DNA of 38,360 nt from a virus. Positions 32,126-38,360 of the stretch are shown here, piece after piece. The stretch spans positions 1 to 38,360 of IMG/VR virus record IMGVR_UViG_3300025889_000335. One strand, written 5' to 3'. Numbering within the stretch: position 1 is the first letter of the stretch; each line of letters begins with the position of its first letter. Below the pieces are notes generated by a model. That model saw nothing but the letters and a program-made list of their open reading frames with translations, was not told the origin of the DNA and ran no database searches. The translations under genes were made by a program, and so were the position numbers.

Positions 32126-33907
32126 TTGAAACGACCCCTGATTCTCGATTTCGAGACCAAGGCCATCGGGCCAAGGCCTCAGCACTATCCGCCGGAACCT
32201 GTCAGCTTTGCCTATAAGCTGGACAGCGATCGCGGGTTCCTGTCGTGGGGACACCACAGCGGCAATAACTCCACGCACGAGAAGGCGTACCGCAAGCTCA
32301 AAGGGCTGTACGCCAAGGCCGACTGCGTGGTGGCGCACAACGCGGGGTTCGACCGCGAAGTGTCAGAGGTGCACATGCACCTGGACCGTGACATACCATG
32401 GTACGACACCATGGTGATGGCATTCCTGCGCAACCCGTACGGCCAGCTCGGTCTCAAGCCGCTGGGCGAGAGCGTGCTAGGCATGCCGCCTGAAGAGCGG
32501 GACACGGTGCGCGACTGGCTGGTGCGCAACGGAGTGGTGCGGGCTACGCAGAAGGACTGGGGAGCGTACATCAGCCACGCGCCGGGCAATGTCGTGGAGC
32601 CTTACGCATTGGGCGACGTGGACCGTGCGGAGGGCCTGTTCCGCGCCCTGCTGCCGCAGGTGAACATCGACGCGGTGAACCGCGAGCGGTTGGTGACCCC
32701 CGTCGTCATCGACATGGAGCGTCATGGCGTGCGGCTTGACATGCCGGCGCTCGAGCGTGACACCAACGACGCGTTCCAGGCGCTAGAGGCCCTGGACAAA
32801 GCCATCCGCAAGAAGCTGGGCGACGTCGACATGGACAACGATGCCCAGATTGCGGCGGCGCTCGAGGCAAAGAACAAGCTCAAGCAGCCGCTGCCGTTGA
32901 CGGAAGGCGGCGCCACCAGTGTCAACAAGCGGGCGCTGATTGAGTGCGTCAAGGACAAGCAGCTGCTGGGCGACATGCTGCTGCGCAACTCGCTGGCCAC
33001 CTGCGTGCGTACCTTCATGCACCCGTGGCTGCAACAGGGGCGCATGAACGGCGGTCGCATGTACTTCCGGTTCAACCAGGTGCGCGGCGAAGGGGTTGGC
33101 GCCAAGACCGGCAGGATGTCGAGTTCGCCAAACATGATGAACGTGCCGTCCAACTGGGAGATGCTGAACAGCGTGTTCAAGGCCATCGGCTACACGCCCA
33201 AATTCCCGCTGCCGAACCTGCGCAAGTACATCCTCCCCGACGAAGGCCACGCGCTGATCGCTCTGGACTACTCGCAGCAGGAGATGCGCCTCTTCGCGCA
33301 CTTCGAGGATGGTGCGCTGATGCGTGCGTACCAGAAAGATCCCAGGATCGATGCGCACGCCATGGTGGCGGAAATCTCAGGCCTGTCGCGCAAGGTGGCC
33401 AAAACCCTGAACTTCGCCGCGCTGTATGGCGCAGGACTGTCGGTGGTGATGCAGTGGCTGGACTGCACATACGAAGAGGCCTCCGACTTCAGGCGCCAGT
33501 ACCGTGCGGCCCTGCCCGGGGTGAAAGACCTGAACGACTCCATCATGGCGGAGCTGCGTGCAGGCAGGCCAATCGAGACCATTGGCGGCCGTCAATACTA
33601 CGCCGAGCCGCCTAAGTACATCAAGGGGCAGATGCGCTCCTTCGAGTACAAGCTCATGAACTACCTGATGCAAGGCTCGGCGGCGGACCAGACCAAGGAG
33701 GCGATGATCGCCTACCACTACTCGCCGAAGCGCCGCGGGCGTCTCATGTTCACGGTGCACGACGAGCTGGTCATCTCCGCGCCCAAGCAGCACGCGGCGG
33801 CGGAAGGGCAGTTGCTCAGGAAGTGCATGGAGCAGGCGTTTGCGCGTGACCTTGATGTGAAATTCCTTGTCGACATGGAGATTGGAGCTAACTATGGCGA
33901 AGTCTAG
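32126..33907 (+). CDS. Family A DNA polymerase with 3'-5' exonuclease
   Basis: The 593-residue replicative polymerase has a proofreading domain (Asp8/Glu10 in LDFET, HNAGFD at 71-76, Y160-x3-D164) and no 5' nuclease domain. Polymerase motifs: A LIALDYSQQEMR (377-388, Asp381), B RKVAKTLNFAALYG (422-435), C VHDELV (544-549). The residue equivalent to E. coli Pol I Phe762 is Phe430, the ancestral state that disfavours dideoxynucleotides. The start is TTG, five bases after GAGGAG, so expression may be held down. Its end overlaps the next gene by 14 bases. Confidence 0.95.
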   Translation: MKRPLILDFETKAIGPRPQHYPPEPVSFAYKLDSDRGFLSWGHHSGNNSTHEKAYRKLKGLYAKADCVVAHNAGFDREVSEVHMHLDRDIPWYDTMVMAFLRNPYGQLGLKPLGESVLGMPPEERDTVRDWLVRNGVVRATQKDWGAYISHAPGNVVEPYALGDVDRAEGLFRALLPQVNIDAVNRERLVTPVVIDMERHGVRLDMPALERDTNDAFQALEALDKAIRKKLGDVDMDNDAQIAAALEAKNKLKQPLPLTEGGATSVNKRALIECVKDKQLLGDMLLRNSLATCVRTFMHPWLQQGRMNGGRMYFRFNQVRGEGVGAKTGRMSSSPNMMNVPSNWEMLNSVFKAIGYTPKFPLPNLRKYILPDEGHALIALDYSQQEMRLFAHFEDGALMRAYQKDPRIDAHAMVAEISGLSRKVAKTLNFAALYGAGLSVVMQWLDCTYEEASDFRRQYRAALPGVKDLNDSIMAELRAGRPIETIGGRQYYAEPPKYIKGQMRSFEYKLMNYLMQGSAADQTKEAMIAYHYSPKRRGRLMFTVHDELVISAPKQHAAAEGQLLRKCMEQAFARDLDVKFLVDMEIGANYGEV

Positions 33908-34571
33908 CGCCCCGCAGTTCACCGACCCCTGGGGCTGGTCGAAGCTGGATACGTACCGTGCATGTCCCGCGCAGTTCAAGTACAAGTTCATCGAGAAGCG
34001 GAAGGATCCGCCCGGTCCCGCCATGGCGCGCGGCACCGAAATCCACAACGCGCTCGAGATGTACGTGAACGGCTGGGCGCCAAACCAGCCGGAGGGCATC
34101 AACCCGTTCTGGAAAAAGCACCTCGAGCGGCTCAAGAAGCAGAGCCCGAAGACGGAAGCGTCGTGGGGCATCGACAAGGACTGGAAGCCGCTGAAGTCCT
34201 GGTTCGAGAAGGAGACATGGTGCCGCGCCAAGAGCGACGTGTACTACATCCGGGGCGACCTGCTCGTGCTGATCGACTTCAAGACTGGTAAGTACCGCGT
34301 GCCGTCCGACGACCAGAACAAGCTCTATGCCGCCGTTGGCGGGGCGATGTTCCCCATCGTGCAGCGGGTGCGCACCAGCTTCTGGTTCGTGGACCAGGCC
34401 GAGGTGCCGCACGAAGAGGTCTACAAGGCGGATGACCTCGAGCGCATGCGTGGCTACTTCAACAAGGAAGCGGCCAAGCTGTACAACGACAGGTCCTTCA
34501 AGCCAGCCCCCGGCAATGCCTGTCGCTACTGCCCGTTCTCGCGTCAGAAGAACGGCCCCTGCCAGTACTAA
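33894..34571 (+). CDS. Cas4/RecB-like PD-(D/E)xK nuclease with Fe-S cysteines
   Basis: The 225-residue protein is of the Cas4/RecB-like type also seen as DUF2800 in phage replication modules. Active-site parts: His51 in GTEIHNALE, Asp115 and DFK at 128-130 (LVLIDFKTGK). Four cysteines (24, 210, 213, 223) have the Cas4 layout, one before and three after the nuclease core, and probably hold a 4Fe-4S cluster. It would process DNA ends in recombination or replication. The ATG at 33894 has GGAG six bases upstream. No CRISPR genes are nearby. Confidence 0.85.
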   Translation: MAKSSAPQFTDPWGWSKLDTYRACPAQFKYKFIEKRKDPPGPAMARGTEIHNALEMYVNGWAPNQPEGINPFWKKHLERLKKQSPKTEASWGIDKDWKPLKSWFEKETWCRAKSDVYYIRGDLLVLIDFKTGKYRVPSDDQNKLYAAVGGAMFPIVQRVRTSFWFVDQAEVPHEEVYKADDLERMRGYFNKEAAKLYNDRSFKPAPGNACRYCPFSRQKNGPCQY

Positions 34572-34580
34572 ACCAAGGAG

Positions 34581-34643
34581 AAAACCATGTCCGAGCAAAG
34601 CAAAACCATGTCCGAGCAAAGCAAAACCATGTCCGAGCAAAGC
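34581..34643 (+). repeat. Three tandem 21-bp repeats duplicating a start codon
   Basis: AAAACCATGTCCGAGCAAAGC occurs three times in perfect tandem (34581-34601, 34602-34622, 34623-34643). Each unit holds an in-frame ATG, but only the first has AAGGAG before it. The repeat adds MSEQSKT twice to the protein. Confidence 0.96.
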
Positions 34644-34973
34644 AATTCGCGGTATGTTGGCAAAGCAGGGGCGCAGTCGGAGTTCCTGGAAAGGGCAATT
34701 CCGCCGGCACATGGGATCGCGGCGGCTAAGCAGGCATCCATACCCGCCGCCATGGGCCGTCTCAACGTCGCCATGAACTCCCTGTACCCCGTCATCGAGC
34801 GTCTGGAGGAGCAGCTGCGGCCGGCCTTGTCCGACCCCGGGCCGCACACCGGTATGAACACGCCTCCGCAGCCCTTCACCTGCGGGCTCGAGGACTGGAT
34901 CAACAGCAAGACTGCGGAACTGCTCGCAAACATCGAGCACCTGGAGGCCATTGCCCGCCGCCTGGAGCTGTAG
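34587..34973 (+). CDS. Hypothetical protein with repeated N-terminus, 128 aa
   Basis: The 128-residue protein begins with MSEQSKT repeated through a 21-bp tandem duplication, then a short linker and a helical part (AAMGRLNVAMNSLYPVIERLEEQL and a C-terminal helix SKTAELLANIEHLEAIARRLEL). The start MSEQ and its surrounding bases resemble those of the 96-aa gene at 25315. AAGGAG lies six bases before the first ATG. It sits between two nuclease genes; function unknown. Confidence 0.68.
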   Translation: MSEQSKTMSEQSKTMSEQSNSRYVGKAGAQSEFLERAIPPAHGIAAAKQASIPAAMGRLNVAMNSLYPVIERLEEQLRPALSDPGPHTGMNTPPQPFTCGLEDWINSKTAELLANIEHLEAIARRLEL

Positions 34974-34976
34974 CAG

Positions 34977-35252
34977 GTGTCAATCCGCGAGAGCGCAATC
35001 GAGCGGAAGTCGATGGCGTGGGCCACGTCCCAAGGCGCACTTGTGCTCAAGGTGCAGGGCGCCAAGGGCTGGCCCGATCGGCTTATCCTCAAACCCAGCG
35101 GCAAGGTGATGTTCGTCGAGTTCAAGCGCCCTGGCCAAACGCCCAACGCGCTGCAGGCGCACATGCTGCAGGAAATCCGCAGGCGTGGCGTGCTTGCGTA
35201 CTGGGCGCAGTCCTTTGCCGATTTCGTCAAAGCCTACGAGCAGGAGTACTAA
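34977..35252 (+). CDS. VRR-NUC domain nuclease
   Basis: The 91-residue protein is a minimal VRR-NUC (PD-(D/E)xK) nuclease: an N-terminal ESAIERKSMAW helix (5-15), GWPDRLIL (31-38, catalytic Asp), and FVEFKRPGQTP (46-56, Glu and Lys). Such phage enzymes are thought to cut branched DNA. The GTG start follows GGAGCTGTAGCA within the previous gene. It is followed by the SNF2-type helicase with a TAATG overlap, a standard pairing. Confidence 0.85.
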   Translation: MSIRESAIERKSMAWATSQGALVLKVQGAKGWPDRLILKPSGKVMFVEFKRPGQTPNALQAHMLQEIRRRGVLAYWAQSFADFVKAYEQEY

Positions 35253-36634
35253 TGTTCACAGGAGTGGAGCGCAAAGTCTGGAAGCCGGCACCTCACCAGC
35301 GTAAAGGCATCAAGTGGCTGACGTCGCACCCGTCCGGCGCCCTCTTCTGGAAGCCAGGTTTGGGCAAGACGTCCACCACCTTCGAGGCTTTCGCGGATTT
35401 GCACAAGCGACGTCATGCCAAGCGCTTGCTGGTTATTGCGGGCCTGCGGGTGTGCATGGGGGTGTGGCGCCAGGAGCAGGCCAAGTGGGCAAACTGGGAC
35501 CACTTCAAGATCGGCTTTGCGCACGGGCTTGGGCGCGAGGAGGTACTACTCGGGTCCGAGTACCACATAGTGCTGCTCAACTACGACGGCATCGCGTGGG
35601 CGGCACCCTACCTCGAGCCTGGCCTCTTTGACGTGGTGTGCTTTGACGAGCTCACCCGCATGAAGCACACCAGCACGCGGCGCTTCAAGCTGATGAAGCC
35701 GCTGCTTGGCAACTTCAAGTTCAGGTGGGGGCTGACTGGCTCCCCCGCACCCAACGGCCTGATGGACCTGTTCGGGCAGGTGATGACACTGGACGGCGGC
35801 GCACGCCTGGGTCGGTACATCACCCACTACCGCCTGCAGTTCTTCCACCAGAAGCCGTGGGACCAGTGGACGTGGTACCCCAATGAGGGTGCACATGACG
35901 AGATTACCAAGCGCCTGAAGAACCTGGCCTTCTACGTGGAAGAGAAAGTCATCAACAAGATGCCCACACTCACCAACGTGGTACTGAAGGCGGTGATGCC
36001 AAAGGAGGCAATGGCGCAGTACAAGAAGTTCGAGCGTGACTACATCATCAAGCTGAAGGAGGACAAGACGCTGACCGCCGCCACTGCCGCCGTGCTGGCG
36101 CTCAAGCTGCGGCAGTGCGCATCGGGCGCCGTGTATGGCGAGAATCGCGAGGTCATGCACATCCATGACGGCAAGCTGGACGTGCTTGAGGACCTGGTGG
36201 AGGAGCTGAACGGGGATCCGGTGTTGATCGGCGTGGGCTACCTGCACGAAGTCGAGGCTATCCGCAAGCGCCTTGGCACTAACATACCATATCTTGGCGG
36301 GGGCGTGTCGGCCAAGGAAATGGACAAGATCATCACGCGGTGGAATATGGGGTGGACGCCGGTGTTGCTGGCGCACCCCACATCCGTGGCGCACGGCCTC
36401 AACCTGCAAGCCGGTGGCTGTACCGTGGCGTGGTATTCGTTGACGGTCAATGCGGAAGAGCACATGCAGTTTGTGCGCAGGGTGTACCGCCAGGGGCAGA
36501 AGCGCAATGTCACTGTCTACTACATCGAGACCGAGGGTACCATCGACAAGTACCTGCACGACATGGTTGACTCGAAGGACCGCGTGGAATTCAATTTCCT
36601 GCGCGCATTAAAGGAGCACTTCCAGATTAAATAA
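35252..36634 (+). CDS. SNF2-type SF2 helicase/translocase
   Basis: The 460-residue protein has both RecA-like lobes of SNF2-family ATPases. Motif I KPGLGKTS (34-41), motif II FDEL (131-134), motif III TGSPAPNG (162-169), and the second-lobe motif VI QFVRRVYRQGQKR near 412-424. Phage proteins of this kind follow a VRR-NUC nuclease and probably remodel replication forks or recombination intermediates. The ATG at 35252 overlaps the TAA of that gene (TAATG); the longer in-frame reading from 35018 is a shadow. Confidence 0.88.
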   Translation: MFTGVERKVWKPAPHQRKGIKWLTSHPSGALFWKPGLGKTSTTFEAFADLHKRRHAKRLLVIAGLRVCMGVWRQEQAKWANWDHFKIGFAHGLGREEVLLGSEYHIVLLNYDGIAWAAPYLEPGLFDVVCFDELTRMKHTSTRRFKLMKPLLGNFKFRWGLTGSPAPNGLMDLFGQVMTLDGGARLGRYITHYRLQFFHQKPWDQWTWYPNEGAHDEITKRLKNLAFYVEEKVINKMPTLTNVVLKAVMPKEAMAQYKKFERDYIIKLKEDKTLTAATAAVLALKLRQCASGAVYGENREVMHIHDGKLDVLEDLVEELNGDPVLIGVGYLHEVEAIRKRLGTNIPYLGGGVSAKEMDKIITRWNMGWTPVLLAHPTSVAHGLNLQAGGCTVAWYSLTVNAEEHMQFVRRVYRQGQKRNVTVYYIETEGTIDKYLHDMVDSKDRVEFNFLRALKEHFQIK

Positions 36635-36710
36635 TTAAATCATGGATCAACGCGCGCAGCGACAGTACTTGCGCTAATATGTAATCGTTGCATCCCTAAG
36701 AGCGAATCAC

Positions 36711-37493
36711 ATGGCACGTAGAGCAAAGAAAAAAGTGGTTGCTGCAGTGGTTCCGGTCCATGTCCCCAAGATACACCTGGGCATGAACTACTACAGCAAC
36801 TGCGTCATGGGCGTGAGCTTCACGCCTTTGGCAATCACGGCACTGCGCATCACCGCGCATGGCCTTGAGCAGGAGGTGTTCAGTTTGGGCGCTTTCGAAC
36901 GGGAGTTCTACAGGGACCTCCTTGTCGAGGAGTGGAGCTCGCTGGTAAAGTTCCTGAAGGTCGCGCTGTCCAACGACGGCAACGATCACCTAGCTGTATT
37001 CACACTACAAGAGGGCTTCAACATGAAACTGAAAGAGCTGGACGGCAAGTCGATGGACGAACTGGTGTCGATGCACAACGAGCTGGCGAAGGCGAAAGGC
37101 GTCGCGGAGGTCAAGTCCTTCAAGACCCTCGAGGCCGGCCGCATCGCCGTGGTCAAGCTGGCGAACACCGCCACCAAGGGCGCGAAGACGAAGGAGGCCA
37201 CGTCGGCCGCCAAGTCCGAGGGCAAGGGCGTCGAGGGCAGGCCGCGCAGCGGTGTCGGCGCGTTCGCCAAGGCCGAGCTGCTCAAGGGCGGCACCAACGC
37301 CGAGGTGCTCGAGCGCGTCAAGGCGCAGTTCCCGAACAACAGCACCACGGTGAGCTGCATCGCCTACTACCGCAACAAGCTGGTCAAGGACGGCCAGCTC
37401 GCCGGCGGTCGCAAGCCGAAGGCCGAGAAGACCCCGCCGGCCGAGGGCAAGAAGGACGACGCGAAGGGCAGGGGGGCCAGGGCCAAGAAGTAG
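36711..37493 (+). CDS. Multi-domain DNA-binding-like protein, 260 aa (possible nested gene)
   Basis: The frame has three parts. Residues 1-104 are of unknown type with a basic start. Residues 105-150 (MKLKELDGKSMDELVSMHN, then VKSFKTLEAGR) resemble small phage DNA-associated proteins. Residues 180-228 repeat the C(V/I)A(W/Y)YR domain of the 96-aa protein, and the tail is Lys/Ala-rich. Base composition changes at about 37023, where Met105 has GAGGG upstream, so a shorter 156-aa product may also be made, or two genes may have fused. The ribosome site at 36711 is weak. A terminator follows. Confidence 0.65.
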   Translation: MARRAKKKVVAAVVPVHVPKIHLGMNYYSNCVMGVSFTPLAITALRITAHGLEQEVFSLGAFEREFYRDLLVEEWSSLVKFLKVALSNDGNDHLAVFTLQEGFNMKLKELDGKSMDELVSMHNELAKAKGVAEVKSFKTLEAGRIAVVKLANTATKGAKTKEATSAAKSEGKGVEGRPRSGVGAFAKAELLKGGTNAEVLERVKAQFPNNSTTVSCIAYYRNKLVKDGQLAGGRKPKAEKTPPAEGKKDDAKGRGARAKK

Positions 37494-37510
37494 GGCGCAT
37501 GTCGCGCAGC

Positions 37511-37538
37511 ACGGGGCGCCAGTATGGGCCCCGTTTTT
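37511..37538 (+). terminator. Rho-independent terminator
   Basis: ACGGGGC and GCCCCGT pair over 7 bp across a 10-base loop, followed by five T. It ends the transcript of the 260-aa gene and separates it from the nucleotide cluster. Confidence 0.85.
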
Positions 37539-37561
37539 CATGGCACTTCGGGAGATACACG

Positions 37562-37879
37562 ATGCTCAAGCAAGAATTCATGGAGCTGGCCGAGCCTGTG
37601 GCGGAGCTGGTCGACAAGAAGCACCACGACTACAACAGCGCGGTCAAGCTCGAGACGTACTTCCCCTTTGGGGATAAATCCTACGTCCACATGCTGATGA
37701 CCAAGGTCCTGCGCCTGGTCAATCTCGCGTACCAGAACGAGCAGGCGATCTTCGAGTCGATGGACGACAGCCTGGACGACCTCATCGCCTACGCCATCTT
37801 CTACCGCGCCTACCGCATGAAGCGCAGGGCGGAGCGCAACGAGCTGAAGCTCAAGACGGGCGGACCCCGTGGCGAATAA
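37562..37879 (+). CDS. DUF1599/Nmad1-like protein
   Basis: The 105-residue helical protein resembles DUF1599 (nucleotide modification associated domain 1). It has KKHHDYNSAVKLETYFPFGDKSY near 19-41, LMTKVLRLVNL (45-55), and an acidic SMDDSLDDLIAYAIFYRAY near 66-84. Members are found with phage nucleotide-modification genes. The ATG at 37562 has GGGAG eight bases upstream. It overlaps the GTG of the ThyA-family gene by 11 bases, so the two are co-expressed. The role is not known biochemically; the family match is moderate. Confidence 0.62.
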   Translation: MLKQEFMELAEPVAELVDKKHHDYNSAVKLETYFPFGDKSYVHMLMTKVLRLVNLAYQNEQAIFESMDDSLDDLIAYAIFYRAYRMKRRAERNELKLKTGGPRGE

Positions 37880-38360
37880 CTGGGAAAAGGATTACCTTGC
37901 GCTCTGCGCAAACGTGTCCGCCAACGGATACAAGGAGCCGTCGCGCGTCGGCGGCACGTACGCCCTGCCCGGGCAGTCGCTGCGCATCGAAATGCCGCGG
38001 GGTAAGTTCCCGTTGCTGACCACGCGGAGGATGTTCTACAAGCCGGTGTTCGGCGAGCTGGCGGCCTTCCTGCGTGGCGCAACGCGCAATGGGCAGTTCA
38101 TGAAGTACGGGTGCAACTACTGGACGGCCAATGCCCGTGCGGCGCACCCGCACCAGGGCTGGAAAGACGAGGACCTGCCGCTCGGCCCGATCTACGGCGC
38201 GCAGTGGCGGAAGTTCAACGGCGACATCCGCTACGACCAGCTGGCGGATGCCCGCAAGATGATCCGCGAGAATCCGTCCTCGCGACGCATCATCGTCACC
38301 GCCTGGAACCCGCTGCAGACTGCGTACATGGTACTGCCCCCGTGCCACATCATGTTCCAG
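37869..38360 (+). CDS. thyA: ThyA-family enzyme, N-terminal part (continues at position 1)
   Basis: This is the first 164 codons of the 284-residue ThyA-family protein; the frame continues at window position 150. It starts with GTG (VANNWEKDYLALC), overlapping the previous stop. It contains PLLTTRR (48-54), GELAAFLRG with catalytic-type Glu63, NYWTANA (83-89) in the active-site Trp region, LGPIYGAQWR (105-114), SRR (138-140) and the LPPCH catalytic Cys159. The N-terminal region fits both thymidylate synthase and dCMP-modifying relatives; Asp190 in the second part favours dCMP. Confidence 0.92.
   Translation, partial: MANNWEKDYLALCANVSANGYKEPSRVGGTYALPGQSLRIEMPRGKFPLLTTRRMFYKPVFGELAAFLRGATRNGQFMKYGCNYWTANARAAHPHQGWKDEDLPLGPIYGAQWRKFNGDIRYDQLADARKMIRENPSSRRIIVTAWNPLQTAYMVLPPCHIMFQ
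38212..38360. repeat. Contig-end overlap, right copy
   Basis: This segment equals positions 1-149 except for C at 38219 and 38234, where the left copy has T. See the left copy; trimming one gives a circle of 38,211 bp with an intact ThyA-family gene. Confidence 0.95.

Overview
The window is essentially a complete genome of a short-tailed (podovirus-like) dsDNA phage, read as one circularly closing contig. Its last 149 bases repeat its first 149 (two synonymous mismatches), so the unit is about 38,211 bp and the contig ends cut through one gene of the thymidylate synthase family. The G+C-rich sequence, AGGAG-type ribosome sites, sigma70-like promoters and an M15-peptidase endolysin without a wall-binding domain suggest a Gram-negative, probably proteobacterial, host; the exact host cannot be read from the sequence. 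I see no integrase, CI-like repressor, RNA polymerase, tape measure, sheath or tRNA, so it looks virulent, dependent on host RNA polymerase and short-tailed.

Layout. (a) 1-1.7 kb and 36.7-38.4 kb, + strand: nucleotide metabolism (DUF1599-like protein, ThyA-family enzyme, MazG/HisE-like NTP pyrophosphohydrolase, dCMP deaminase) plus an orphan HicA-like protein. (b) 1.7-24.5 kb, - strand: the late operon, transcribed leftward. It runs from a small-terminase candidate and a large PcfJ-like protein through large terminase, portal, scaffold, major capsid protein, decoration protein, a DUF115-methyltransferase fusion, head-tail adaptor, tail nozzle, GNAT acetyltransferase, S74-peptidase protein, two internal virion (ejection) proteins and tail fibre, and ends in a lysis cassette with M15 endolysin and a three-TM holin. 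Most genes are coupled by ATGA, GTGA, TTGA or TGATG overlaps. (c) 24.5-26.5 kb: a control region between leftward late and rightward early genes. It has nine copies of a 16-bp near-palindrome (GTTAGTGRCCACTAAC), a short DNA-binding-like gene with a strong terminator, and an AT-rich core with nested inverted repeats and direct repeats that looks like a replication origin. (d) 26.5-28.0 kb, + strand: small early proteins, three with a predicted membrane segment, then a glycosylase-like protein and an HExxH metallopeptidase. (e) 28.1-36.6 kb, + strand: replication and recombination genes (Toprim/VapE-type primase-helicase, Cys-motif protein, family A DNA polymerase with proofreading domain, Cas4-like nuclease, VRR-NUC nuclease, SNF2-type helicase).

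Most notable. The ThyA-family protein carries Asp where thymidylate synthases have the dUMP-selecting Asn (GLPxN), the same change that marks dCMP hydroxymethylase. Beside a DUF1599-like protein and an NTP pyrophosphohydrolase, this suggests the phage makes a modified cytosine nucleotide. Other points are the repeat-dense control region, the DUF115-methyltransferase fusion inside the virion operon, a 57-aa TTG-start lysis gene, an 8-aa leader ORF coupled to the primase-helicase, and a pair of proteins sharing a small C(V/I)A(W/Y)YR domain.
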